NCBI GenBank assembly: GCA_034439915.1
Contig: JAWXBI010000042.1
Span: 1 to 36,449, forward strand
Length of the DNA stretch: 36,449 nucleotides
Direction: 5' to 3'
From: JADJLQ01 sp034439915
GTDB taxonomy: Bacteria; Bacteroidota; Bacteroidia; Chitinophagales; Saprospiraceae
In this document: positions 1-9,700 of the stretch, piece by piece
Position numbering within the stretch: the stretch's first letter is position 1
Layout: each line of letters starts with the position of its first letter
Notes under the pieces: generated by a model
Told to the model about the DNA's origin: nothing
Database searches by the model: none
What the model saw: only the letters and a program-made list of their open reading frames with translations
Position numbers and translations under genes: made by a program

Positions 1-37
1 CCGAAAAAATTAATTTCAATATGTACCCAGCTTCCTC

Positions 38-1156
38 ATGCACATCCTATTTATACCGGCCTGGTTTGAAACTCCTGCGCATCCAACTGCAGGAAAAGCG
101 GTAAAAGACCTGGCCTATGCCCTGGCACTCGAGGGAGTCAAAGTCAACTTTTTGTTTCAATCCGGGGCCTCTCTCCCTTTTCGTTCAAGTCTAAATCACC
201 AGATCGAAATCTGGCATTCCCGGTCCGTCTGGCCGGGTTTATTGTTTCCAATCTGGAATAGGGTTGGCCTTTGGTCCTATCATAAGATATTTAAACAATA
301 CCTCAGCATACATGGAGTTCCGGATCTAATTCATATACACAATTATAACCTGCTTCCGGTGGCATGCTTATTATTCAAAAAATATGGAACCCGAATTGTA
401 TACACAGAACACAGTTCAAAGATGGCGCAACAAAAACTCAGTGGGCTGGAAAAATATCTCGTAAAGCGTTACACGGGTGATTATATTCAATGGGTGGCCG
501 TTAGTGAATATTTAAAATCCGGGATCAAGGTCCTGCTTCCCGATGTCCCGGTTAAAGTCATCCCCAATACGGTGGACTTTAATTATTTTAAACCTGGACC
601 AAAATCAAATAGCCCCCAACTTATCATGGTCAATCTTTTGAATAAAAATAAACAAGTGGACCAGGGTATAAAAGTATTTTCAGTCTGGAAAAAAAAGCAC
701 CCGGAAGCACACCTGCACATTATTGGGGACGGACCGGAAAGGAAAAAGCTGGAAATCCTCGCAAAATCCTACGGTGTACAAGATCAGATCATATGGTGGG
801 GTGAAAAACCGGTTGAAGACTGGCTGGCACAACTTCAGGCGTCGACCTGCCTTTTATTTCTAAGCCGGTCGGAATCTTTCGGGGTAGTCGTGTTGGAATC
901 ACTGGCCTGTGAAATCCCAGTCGTGTGTTTACAAAACAAAGGAATAGAAGAAATCCCTGTTGGTGATCAGATTCCGGTTTTGCCTCTCGATGCGGACGAA
1001 CTGCAAATTGCAGGGTCAATAGATCTGACCATCAATCGGTTTAATCCCGAAGTTGCCCGGGAAATGCGAAATGTACTTCGTGCACGGTTTGATTATCCTG
1101 TAGTGGCCAAACAATATATAAGTCTCTACAAGAATTTTTTGAATGCTGCCCAATGA
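38..1156 (+). CDS. GT4-type glycosyltransferase, first complete gene of a polysaccharide operon
   Basis: 372-residue protein with the two-Rossmann GT-B layout of family 4 glycosyltransferases. The N-terminal acceptor domain begins MHILFIPAWFETP. The donor half has a glycine-rich segment (HIIGDGPERKKLE) and the ESFGVVVLESLACEIPVV stretch, which carries the E-x7-E nucleotide-sugar-binding motif. It probably adds a sugar from a nucleotide donor to a lipid-linked glycan at the cytoplasmic face; donor and linkage cannot be read. The stop overlaps the next start by 4 bases (ATGA), so the two are translationally coupled. No signal peptide or membrane segment is evident. The 37 bases before it are too short to identify the preceding gene. 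Confidence 0.88.
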   Translation: MHILFIPAWFETPAHPTAGKAVKDLAYALALEGVKVNFLFQSGASLPFRSSLNHQIEIWHSRSVWPGLLFPIWNRVGLWSYHKIFKQYLSIHGVPDLIHIHNYNLLPVACLLFKKYGTRIVYTEHSSKMAQQKLSGLEKYLVKRYTGDYIQWVAVSEYLKSGIKVLLPDVPVKVIPNTVDFNYFKPGPKSNSPQLIMVNLLNKNKQVDQGIKVFSVWKKKHPEAHLHIIGDGPERKKLEILAKSYGVQDQIIWWGEKPVEDWLAQLQASTCLLFLSRSESFGVVVLESLACEIPVVCLQNKGIEEIPVGDQIPVLPLDADELQIAGSIDLTINRFNPEVAREMRNVLRARFDYPVVAKQYISLYKNFLNAAQ

Positions 1157-2421
1157 TTTCAAAACCAGCCCGGATTTTATTCTTAGCGTATTATTGTCAC
1201 CCACAGCACCTGACGGCAACACGCAACTATTATTTAAGTAAGTTTTTGGCCGAAGCAGGCCACGAGGTCCACATCATCAGCAAGGGTTTTACAAAAAATG
1301 CAGGCCCCGATAAAATTAAGAACTATACGGTCAACGCATGGGACTACCGGGCTGTGCTGGAAGGATTGGGCGTAAAAGGAGGGGTGACCTCAACAGTGAT
1401 CCCCCCGGGCCCCTGGATACAATGGGGTTATAAAATTTTACTTCGATACCCATTCAACAAATGGTTAGGTGAGGGAGGCGGGATCTATTATTTAAAGGCG
1501 GTAAAACTGGCGCTAAAACTGGTCCGGGAAAATCATATCACACATCTATTTTCCTCTTATCGACCGATGGCAGATCATTTTATTGCAGAACAAATCAAAA
1601 TAGCCTTTCCGCAAATTTTATGGATTGGGGATTTCAGGGATGTGTTGTGGTGGGAAAAATCCAATGCCCACTACCAGGAAACCTGGATCCGTGCCTTAAT
1701 TTCCAGGATGGATTATATTTCTGCAGTGACCAGGGGGATTGGTAGTTTTTGGGGTGAAGTTTTTCAGCGCTCTGTCATCACCTTATACAATGGATTACCC
1801 CTGGAGCCGGAACAATCAAACATCAATGGTGAGGGAACCAATAAATTTACGCTCAATTATACCGGACGGATCTATACGGAATTTCAGCAAGCGGATATTT
1901 TGTTTCAGTTATTAAAAGAGTTGACTATAAAGGATGAATCGTTTGCCAATGACCTGTGTATCCGGTATTCCGGTATCAGCAGCCGGTATTGGGAAGGTTG
2001 GATGAAAAAATTCGGATTGTTGCCCTATTCCCGGATAGATAATCAAATTCCTGTTCAACAAGCATGGGATGCACAAGCCCGGGCGCACATCAATATTTTA
2101 TTAACCTGGACTACCTCCGATATTTCAGGTTTTATTCATGGAAAGTTTAATGAATACCTGGCTGCGCGAAAGCCAATATTATGTGTGATTGAAGGCGGGG
2201 CCGACCCTGAACTTGAAGGAATTTATACTCCATTGACCAATAGCCTGTTGGTTTATAATTCTGATTTATTCAAAGAAAAGACTCGGGACTTTATCCTGGA
2301 GAATTATTTTCTGTGGAAAACCACTGCCCGGGTTAAAGAATTGCCCGAAGATATATTGGGTTCATATCAATGGAATAAAACAGGAATACCCTTGCTTACC
2401 CTGATCACTGCCACCCGGTGA
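1153..2421 (+). CDS. Glycosyltransferase (GT-B fold, GT4-like)
   Basis: 422 residues, starting at the ATG that overlaps the preceding stop by 4 bases. The N-terminus (RILFLAYYCHPQHLTATR...LAEAGHEVHIIS) is the typical first strand and helix of GT4-like enzymes. The C-terminal GKFNEYLAARKPILCVIEGG is the donor-side segment where the loop usually reads EYLAxGKPV. The central sequence (WIGDFRDVLWWE) resembles a subgroup seen in Bacteroidota exopolysaccharide clusters. Lower conservation than its neighbour makes donor specificity unreadable. It very likely acts in the same glycan pathway, since it is locked into the operon by overlaps at both ends. Confidence 0.8.
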   Translation: MISKPARILFLAYYCHPQHLTATRNYYLSKFLAEAGHEVHIISKGFTKNAGPDKIKNYTVNAWDYRAVLEGLGVKGGVTSTVIPPGPWIQWGYKILLRYPFNKWLGEGGGIYYLKAVKLALKLVRENHITHLFSSYRPMADHFIAEQIKIAFPQILWIGDFRDVLWWEKSNAHYQETWIRALISRMDYISAVTRGIGSFWGEVFQRSVITLYNGLPLEPEQSNINGEGTNKFTLNYTGRIYTEFQQADILFQLLKELTIKDESFANDLCIRYSGISSRYWEGWMKKFGLLPYSRIDNQIPVQQAWDAQARAHINILLTWTTSDISGFIHGKFNEYLAARKPILCVIEGGADPELEGIYTPLTNSLLVYNSDLFKEKTRDFILENYFLWKTTARVKELPEDILGSYQWNKTGIPLLTLITATR

Positions 2422-3695
2422 ATATACTGATAGTCACCTATACTTATCCCCCTGCCAAAAGTGTAAATGGTTTTCGTCCGTATCATTTTGCCAAAGCATT
2501 AACTGCTGCTGGCTGGAAGGTTTCCGTGTTGACAAGACATTTTACAGGGCAAGAACGTATACCGGAAGATTATAGCCGACCCAACAGGTTGCCATTCGCT
2601 ATCGATCGTCAGCCGGAAGCGCTGGTGTACCGGGTTCCGTTTTATAATTCATGGTTCAACTATTTTCAGTATGCATGGATTCGAAACACCGGACTTTGGA
2701 AAATGATTTATTTTATCCAGCTTTTAGTTGGACGGACCCATCAGGAATCCTATAATAAATATTTCAAAATCTATCTTCCGACACTATTAAAACAAAAGTC
2801 TTTCGAACTTATTCTGGTGGAATCGGGCCCTACCAATCTGGTCCGCCTGGTCAGCCGATATGCCATGAAATACAAGGTGCCGTATGCGATAGATTTCCGG
2901 GATGCGTATTATCATGATATGTACAGGGATCCAAAAACACTGACCTGGAACAAAAAGATTAAAATCCAGCTGGAAGAAAGGTATATGTCCGTTGCTATCC
3001 GGAATGCGGTGAAAGTTATTAGTTTATCCAACGCCTGGCTTGACCTTCTTAAGGTCCCTGCTGCCGTAAGAACAATAGTTGAAAATGGCTTTGACGAAAC
3101 GGCCTGGAAACAAATAAAAAAAAATCAACCGGTTAATCGTTTCGTGATATCCTCTATCGGTACTTTATACGATCAACCCGTGTTGAATGAATTGTTAAAA
3201 TCCATTGCCTTGTTTTTAAATCAAGGCCATCAGGATGTTCAGGTCCGGTTTATTGCTCCTGGGGGGCAAGCAGTCCTTTCGAAAATTAAACACCTATTAC
3301 CTTATGAAAATGTTCATCTTGAAGAACACCGGATCTCCTATCAGGATGCGATTCAATGTGCTGCCGATTCGCACGTATTGATTTATCATGGATGGAAGGG
3401 TTGGAGTGAATTAAGTGGAACTAAAATATATGATTACCTGAGGTCTGGAAATAAAATACTGGTGGTGCCCTCGGATGATGGTCCGATAAAAAAATGGCTC
3501 ACCCGGATGAAGGCCGGCGTCATTACCGATTCACCGGAAGAAGGGGCCTCAGCCCTGCAACAATGGTATGAAGAATGGAAAACCAACGGCAGCTTGGAAT
3601 CCAATACTGACCTGGCTGACTTATTGCCGTACTCCAGGGAAGCCCAGGGCAAAATCCTGGAACAAACCTTACGATCATTGCTGATACCTGGATGA
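2418..3695 (+). CDS. Glycosyltransferase (GT-B fold, GT4-like), GTG start
   Basis: 425 residues. The start is GTG, overlapping the previous stop as GTGA, and the frame then reads NILIVTYTYPPAKSVNGFRPYHFAKALTAAGWKV, a standard GT4 N-terminus. The donor half contains GTKIYDYLRSGNKILVVPSDDGP, the counterpart of the EYLAARKPIL region of the preceding gene, so the two may be diverged duplicates. No membrane segments. The stop overlaps the flippase start (ATGA). Role inferred: one sugar-adding step in assembly of the surface polysaccharide unit. Confidence 0.8.
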   Translation: MNILIVTYTYPPAKSVNGFRPYHFAKALTAAGWKVSVLTRHFTGQERIPEDYSRPNRLPFAIDRQPEALVYRVPFYNSWFNYFQYAWIRNTGLWKMIYFIQLLVGRTHQESYNKYFKIYLPTLLKQKSFELILVESGPTNLVRLVSRYAMKYKVPYAIDFRDAYYHDMYRDPKTLTWNKKIKIQLEERYMSVAIRNAVKVISLSNAWLDLLKVPAAVRTIVENGFDETAWKQIKKNQPVNRFVISSIGTLYDQPVLNELLKSIALFLNQGHQDVQVRFIAPGGQAVLSKIKHLLPYENVHLEEHRISYQDAIQCAADSHVLIYHGWKGWSELSGTKIYDYLRSGNKILVVPSDDGPIKKWLTRMKAGVITDSPEEGASALQQWYEEWKTNGSLESNTDLADLLPYSREAQGKILEQTLRSLLIPG

Positions 3696-4951
3696 ATATA
3701 TTCTCCTGGTTACCGGACAAAAAATTTATTAAACAATCTTTTGTTTTATCGTCTGCTACGGTATTGGCCCAGGTGGTTTCTTTTATTGGTTCGTTGATTT
3801 TATTCAGAATATACACTCCGGCCGAATATGGTAAATTTGGGATTTTTGTTACCGTGTCCTCCTTAGTCTCTCTGGTGGGCACCGGGCAATTGCAACATGC
3901 TGTTTTTATTTCAGGAAATAAAAAGGAGACTGAACAAATCATATCGGTGATGATGTTGTTGAGTTTGGTTGTTTCCATTGTTGTTGCCCTCCTGCTCGCC
4001 ATTTTTTACGGGCGGTGGGAAGGGCTTGGAGTCGGTGCGATATTGTTGTTGCCGCTTTCGATATTGGCCGGAGGATATTTTTTTTTTCTATCGGCCCTGG
4101 CAGCGAGTACCAGGTCGTTTGATCTCCTGTCATATCAGAAAATATTCAGTGCGATTATCGGTCCGGTAATTTCAATCGCCATAGGGATTTGGTATCAGGA
4201 TGCGATTGGCCTCGTGGCCGGCTTCCTGATCAGCCAGGTAGTTTCCGTAGTAATCTTTTATAACAAACTGAATAAACTTTTCCGGTTTAATTTTTTCATT
4301 TACACCAAAGACCTGGTATATATTTTTACAAGGTTTAAAAAATTTCCGCTATTCACCCTGCCTTCTGAATTGGTCAACGCCTTAGTGAACCAACTGCCCC
4401 TTATTTTATTGGGGCGTTATTATTCTTTAGAAGCAGTAGGTCATTACAAGATGGCGGTAACCATACTGAATCTCCCGATAGGGGCTATTGCTATACCGGT
4501 AAGCACGGTATTTAAACAGCAGGCTGCGGCAGCCCTGGCCGCTTTCAGGACGTGCAGGGAAATTTATTTAAAAACCACACGCATCCTGATTTTGAGCGGC
4601 AGCCTGCCTTATTTAGTGTTGGGTCTGTTCGGTAGTGGTTTATTGCCTTTGATTTTTGGGCCGGATTGGCAACCAGCCGGTAAAATGGTTCAGATTTTGG
4701 CTGGTTTATATTTTGCGCGATTTGTAGTAAGTCCATTGACTTCAGTTACTCAATTGACTGGTCACCAACAATTTGCTTTAGGGTTCAATATCTTTTTATT
4801 GATCCTCACCTTTATTTTGTTCTACGGAGGGCATCAGACTGGTGCTTCATATAGACAGTTGTTGAGTGCTTATGCTATGGTATACGGTAGCCTCTATCTT
4901 TTTACGTATGCGATGTGTTTAAGGTTTTGTTCTCATGCTGGACAGGATTAA
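3692..4951 (+). CDS. Wzx-type polysaccharide flippase (oligosaccharide translocase, MATE-like)
   Basis: 419 residues and about 12 hydrophobic segments (for example VLAQVVSFIGSLILF, LLSLVVSIVVALLLAIF, IIGPVISIAIGIW, FALGFNIFLLILTFILF). The N-terminal FVLSSATVLAQ...FRIYTPAEYGKFG is the hallmark of the PST/Wzx family. Such proteins flip undecaprenyl-linked glycan units across the inner membrane. It sits inside the glycosyltransferase operon with a 4-base overlap upstream and a 17-base overlap downstream. That placement supports a Wzy-dependent or similar assembly pathway, although no wzy or ligase is in view. The specific glycan is unknown. Confidence 0.87.
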   Translation: MNIFSWLPDKKFIKQSFVLSSATVLAQVVSFIGSLILFRIYTPAEYGKFGIFVTVSSLVSLVGTGQLQHAVFISGNKKETEQIISVMMLLSLVVSIVVALLLAIFYGRWEGLGVGAILLLPLSILAGGYFFFLSALAASTRSFDLLSYQKIFSAIIGPVISIAIGIWYQDAIGLVAGFLISQVVSVVIFYNKLNKLFRFNFFIYTKDLVYIFTRFKKFPLFTLPSELVNALVNQLPLILLGRYYSLEAVGHYKMAVTILNLPIGAIAIPVSTVFKQQAAAALAAFRTCREIYLKTTRILILSGSLPYLVLGLFGSGLLPLIFGPDWQPAGKMVQILAGLYFARFVVSPLTSVTQLTGHQQFALGFNIFLLILTFILFYGGHQTGASYRQLLSAYAMVYGSLYLFTYAMCLRFCSHAGQD

Positions 4952-5603
4952 AAATCAACTGATTAAAAGTGGTTGGATCCGTTTCAATTCAAAACACTAT
5001 TGGGACCAGCGTTATGCCCGGGGAGGTGACTCCGGAGAGGGATCCAAAGGTCAATTGGCTCAGTATAAGGCGGAATTCATCAATCGTTTTGTAGTGATAA
5101 ATCAATTAAAAAATATTGTTGAACTGGGATGCGGAGATGGCTTGCAACTTCAATATGCTAATTATCCGCAGTATACTGGCTTTGATATATCCTCCGTGGC
5201 CATTCAATCCTGTATAAAAATTTTTGAGGGTGACCAAACAAAAAGGTTTGTACTGTTGACAAAAGAAATTGAACTGGGAGAAAGAAAGGGTCACTGGGAC
5301 CTGGCACTTTCCCTGGATGTACTCTATCATCTTATTGACCAGGGGGAATTTGAGCATTACCTCAGCACCTTGTTTTCCTTATCCAAAAGGTATGTTATAA
5401 TTTATGCCCCGGATCAGGAACCTCCCTATCCGACTGCCCCGCACATCAGGTATCGTAGATTTTCAGATTTTATAAAACAACATTTTCAGGAATGGCAATT
5501 GATTGAGCGGGTTCCAAACAAATATTCCAATCAACCAACCGGTGCATCTTCCCGGTCAGAATTTTTCATCTACCGCAAATCGGATGCGTTAAACAGCCTA
5601 TGA
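4935..5603 (+). CDS. Class I SAM-dependent methyltransferase
   Basis: 222 residues. Motif I is visible as VELGCGDGLQLQYANYPQY followed by GFDIS, the acidic residue expected to hold the SAM ribose. A later LALSLDVLYHLIDQGEFEHYL matches the motif around strand 4 of small-molecule methyltransferases. The start overlaps the flippase by 17 bases and the stop overlaps the next glycosyltransferase by 4. Position suggests it methylates a sugar of the glycan or caps the chain. That role is inferred from context; the sequence shows only the methyltransferase fold. Confidence 0.82.
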   Translation: MLDRIKNQLIKSGWIRFNSKHYWDQRYARGGDSGEGSKGQLAQYKAEFINRFVVINQLKNIVELGCGDGLQLQYANYPQYTGFDISSVAIQSCIKIFEGDQTKRFVLLTKEIELGERKGHWDLALSLDVLYHLIDQGEFEHYLSTLFSLSKRYVIIYAPDQEPPYPTAPHIRYRRFSDFIKQHFQEWQLIERVPNKYSNQPTGASSRSEFFIYRKSDALNSL

Positions 5604-6715
5604 GATTTCTGATACTGGTCAATAATTACCCCGTTGAGCAGCCCGTCTATGCTGAGCGTTTTGTGCATGCCCGGGTGTCAGAGTATATTAAAACGCATGA
5701 ATGCCTGGTAGCTTCTTTCAAAGTGCCCTCCGATTATATTTTTGAGGGTGTGCAGGTAGTCAGGCTCCAAAATGAAGCCCACTTTTATACTATACTCAAC
5801 GAATATCGGCCCGACAGGATACTGGTGCATTTTGCACTGAAGCGTATTATCCGCATGCTGCAACCCGTCGACAAAAAGATCATAGTCTGGGTACACGGTT
5901 ATGAAGCACTGGGATGGTACCGAAGGTGGTTTGAGCTGAAAAATACAGGGATATTTTCTTCTGGTTTCGTGAGAAAAGTAATCAGCAATATGAGCCAACA
6001 ATACACCTTGAGGAGATTTATACAGCGCAGCAATCACACCCCATCCATCGTGTTTGTATTCGTCTCCCGATGGATGTGCAGGATGACCGAATCCGATACG
6101 TTTAGCCGGATCTTGTATAAAAAAATCATACCAAATCCTATAGATGACCGTTGTTTTACCTATAGTCCAAAACCTGATGATCATCGATTCCATATCCTGA
6201 TTATCAGGCCATTTACCTCCTCAAAGTACGCCCTTGATATGGTCAGAGATACGATACTCGGACTGTCCAATGAACCCGGCTTCGAAAAACTGAAGTTCAC
6301 GATCTATGGGCAAGGTCCGGACTGGGAAAGGATTACCGCAGCATTCAAGCCGTTTAATAATATCCGTCTTCACAATCACCTCATGAATAAAACTGCGCTG
6401 GCTGAAGTGTTTTTTAATCACGGAATTTTTCTCTGTCCTACCCGTCAGGACGCCCAGGGTGTAACGATGTGCGAGGCTATGTCTTGCGGTCTCGTACCCA
6501 TAACATCAGCCAATACCGGTATACCTGAGTTTGTGCAGGATGGCTACAGTGGATACACCACTACATCTGTCAATGAAATGATTTTGAGAATAAAACAATT
6601 GGTTGCCCGGGCGGATTTATTTCAAACACTTTCTGGGCAGGCAGCGCAGTCCATTCGAAAAAAAGCGGGTATTGCCGATATCATCAACAGCGAATTGTCA
6701 TTAATCATGTCCTGA
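5600..6715 (+). CDS. GT4 glycosyltransferase, last gene of the polysaccharide operon
   Basis: 371 residues starting MRFLILVNNYPVEQPVYAERF. The donor domain has FTIYGQGPDWERI and the clear GT4 signature QGVTMCEAMSCGLVPITS followed by GIPEFVQDGYSGY, containing the E-x7-type donor-binding motif. The start overlaps the methyltransferase stop by 4 bases. It ends 5 bases before the stop of the convergent C25 peptidase gene, leaving no room for a separate terminator. Donor and acceptor are unknown. Confidence 0.87.
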   Translation: MRFLILVNNYPVEQPVYAERFVHARVSEYIKTHECLVASFKVPSDYIFEGVQVVRLQNEAHFYTILNEYRPDRILVHFALKRIIRMLQPVDKKIIVWVHGYEALGWYRRWFELKNTGIFSSGFVRKVISNMSQQYTLRRFIQRSNHTPSIVFVFVSRWMCRMTESDTFSRILYKKIIPNPIDDRCFTYSPKPDDHRFHILIIRPFTSSKYALDMVRDTILGLSNEPGFEKLKFTIYGQGPDWERITAAFKPFNNIRLHNHLMNKTALAEVFFNHGIFLCPTRQDAQGVTMCEAMSCGLVPITSANTGIPEFVQDGYSGYTTTSVNEMILRIKQLVARADLFQTLSGQAAQSIRKKAGIADIINSELSLIMS

Positions 6716-6720
6716 CCCTG

Positions 6721-9700
6721 TTACCTCAATATGACTATTTTACCAATCCCCTTGGTAAAAAACCTCCTGGCATCCCCTTCAGTGGATCCTTCCGATTCTT
6801 CAAAGGAGGTATACGATTTCCCATTATTGTCTTTCATTACGACGCGGTACAGATAGGTGCCGTTAGCTAGTTTATTTCCATATTCATCGTAACCATCCCA
6901 GGCATGCTCTGTCAGATGGGTACCTTCCTGTAACGGACCAAGATCCATCTCCGTGAGTTCCCGGACAATTCTCCCGGCTACGGTCATAATTTGAATTTTA
7001 AAAACCTGCGGCCGCTCACCGGTAAGTGTATACGCAAACCGGCATTGGGTGGTAAAAGGATTTGGATAAGGCAATACCACGGAAACCGTATTGTCTGTAA
7101 TGATTTTAAAATTGATCTCATAAGGAGCATCCCCGGATTGATTTCCTGATTTGTCTTTACCCTGCACCCTTAGACCATAGGTTCCGCTTAAGGTAAATTG
7201 AGGGAGGTAGGATATCACGGCCTGGTTGGAAGATATGGAATATGAATAATCCTTTCTGGGTACCAGAATGAATCTATCCGTACCAGGATATTTAATGCTG
7301 AGTTGGATTTGTGAAGTATCCACCGGAGAAAGTGTTTTATTATCCTTGAGTTCAATCTGGATCGAGGGTTGTCGGGAGACCAATTCATTGTTGAGGATAA
7401 GCTTTCCATCGAATAATACGTTGATGGTCGGAGGAATATAATCGCTGACAACAAAAAAATGGATGCGACCGGTATTGTTCAATAACGTGAACTCCGGAGC
7501 ATTGTTTTGAGTCTTGGATTCTACCAACAACGTTTGTTGGTTTGTGCGATGATCTGTTGAAAATTCCCGGTTCACCTGCCTTTTTTGACCTGGTTCTAAT
7601 CCGGCCGTGACCAGCGTATCTCGTGTGGTAGTGTTTTGCGGATCGGTTATAGAAAAAACAATCACAGAAGAATCCGTTTTTTGTTCACCTGCATTTTCAA
7701 TGGTAAACCGGATCCTGACTTGTTCACCCTGATCAATGGTGTCCTTATAAAATTCGAATGCATCGTTGGCATTGATTGCCAGGTCGCTGAGGCCGGTATA
7801 AAAAACCCTCCAGTGATTCAGGTTCAACGAACCAGTTTTTCCGGTATCCCTGGCCTGCCATTCCAGTTTAATGGTCCTGTATTGGGCGGCGTTGACAAAG
7901 CTCATATCAATTGATGCAGCAGAACTCTTAAATAAGGTATCCATCCCCATGTCTGTTTGACCCAGGATCAGTATGGTGTTTTCCCGGGGATTGCGCAGAT
8001 CCTGATGTATCCATTCAAATTTTTGCCAGCTGGAAGCAGGTCCTATGACCAACGATTGGATAGCACCTACGGTCCTGGGTCTGGTCACCTCAAAGGAAGA
8101 CCTTACCTGCAGCCCGTCAGATGATATTTTTTCATCAATGACTTTGCCGCCTTTAATGAAAATGAATACATAGGGGTAGGATGGAAAATTAGCGAGGTTG
8201 CGGATTTGGCTGGCTCCCATGGATTCAAATACCTGGAATAGGTTTTTTCCTAGGGCTACTGAATCTGCGGCCCAGGATTCAGGAAAGTAGGATTGACCCG
8301 GTTCGATGTGATTATTTACGATTATATATTGACCCGGTTTGACTCCATTTTCGAGAAAATTGATGAGGTTGGCCCTTTCCTGTGTTGTGTTTTTATCCAT
8401 AGGAAAATAATAGGTACCGACGACGCTATTAAAAACATTCAAGGCGCCATCCCTTCCGCCGATCGGATTGAGGTCGAGGTTGCCGGTCTTGGTGTCCCAG
8501 ATGGTCACCATAAATTCTGAATTAAAACTCCGGTTGTTGCGCGATAGTCTCACCCCATTAAACAACACTTTCGAATATTCATTGGGATCTGAGGCGTGAT
8601 TAATACTGCTTGCGACTACACTCACCGGTTCGGGATCTATACCCCAGCTGCGGGTATCGGTACTATAATGAAGGTATTTGATTACCGGATTCTCGCTGAA
8701 TTGATAGGCATGTGACTGATTCCAGCCGGGCCCTTGTCCGGGAAGAAAAACAAACGAGCTCTGATTCCAGATAAAAGGGTGATTGGTAGCCAGGGTATCG
8801 GCTGCAACTCTCCAATAATAGACGGTATTGGCAACCAGGTTTAAGGTCGGTTTCCAAGTGATCATTCCTCCCCGCTGTTTTAAGATTGCATTTCGGAGTA
8901 AAAGAGAATTGAAAAGCGGGGTAGTGTCAATCTCAAAATAATAATTGGCTTCGTCGCCGAATGCATTGGAGGCGAATGCTTTTAAAGAAACAGCAGGATC
9001 CCCCACTATAGCAAATGGTTTTGGGGATATCGGTTTTGCTTCATTATTAAATATGGAAAAAGATATGCCTTTGATGTTGTGGTCATCTCTGAGCTCATTA
9101 TTATTTTCTGCAAAAGGGGAAGGAGTCTCTGCATATTTATTCAGCGGATCAAGGAATATACTCAGATGATTGTTGCCTACTGCATCTTCAGGCATGGGCA
9201 GGGTCAGGTTAACCGTGGCATAGGATTTTTGCAACAAAACAGATTTTGAATACGTGAGCACCTGTCCATCCGGTAAGGTGTGCGTTATAGTCAAATCCAC
9301 CGGTTGATTGGAATATCTACCCAGGTTCCATACGTCCACAGAACAACGAAGGCTGTCCTGGTCTGCCTGGACATTGACAGGGTTAAATTTAAACGTGCTG
9401 AAATCCATAGTAAAATCAGGGCCATTGCTGTAATTGAGTTGTACCGCCGGATCACCATGGAAACTCAATTGTTCATTGAGCGACTTGGTTGGATAATCGG
9501 TTTTAGCATCAAAAAGTTTTAATGCATCGAAATGAATTTTAGCGATCGTCTGGGTGTAATGGGTGGTACCCAATAGATCATAAAATGCATTTCCATAATT
9601 GGATAACGTATGAGGATATCCAAACCCGGAAGAAGCAATATAACCGATATTACCTTTTTTAGATAAAACAAATGCCTCACTCAGGCTATAACCTGTTGTA

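Noticed and set aside
1..37. Tail of an upstream glycan-operon gene
   Set aside because: Likely given the operon layout, but 37 bases are too few to choose a frame or name a product.
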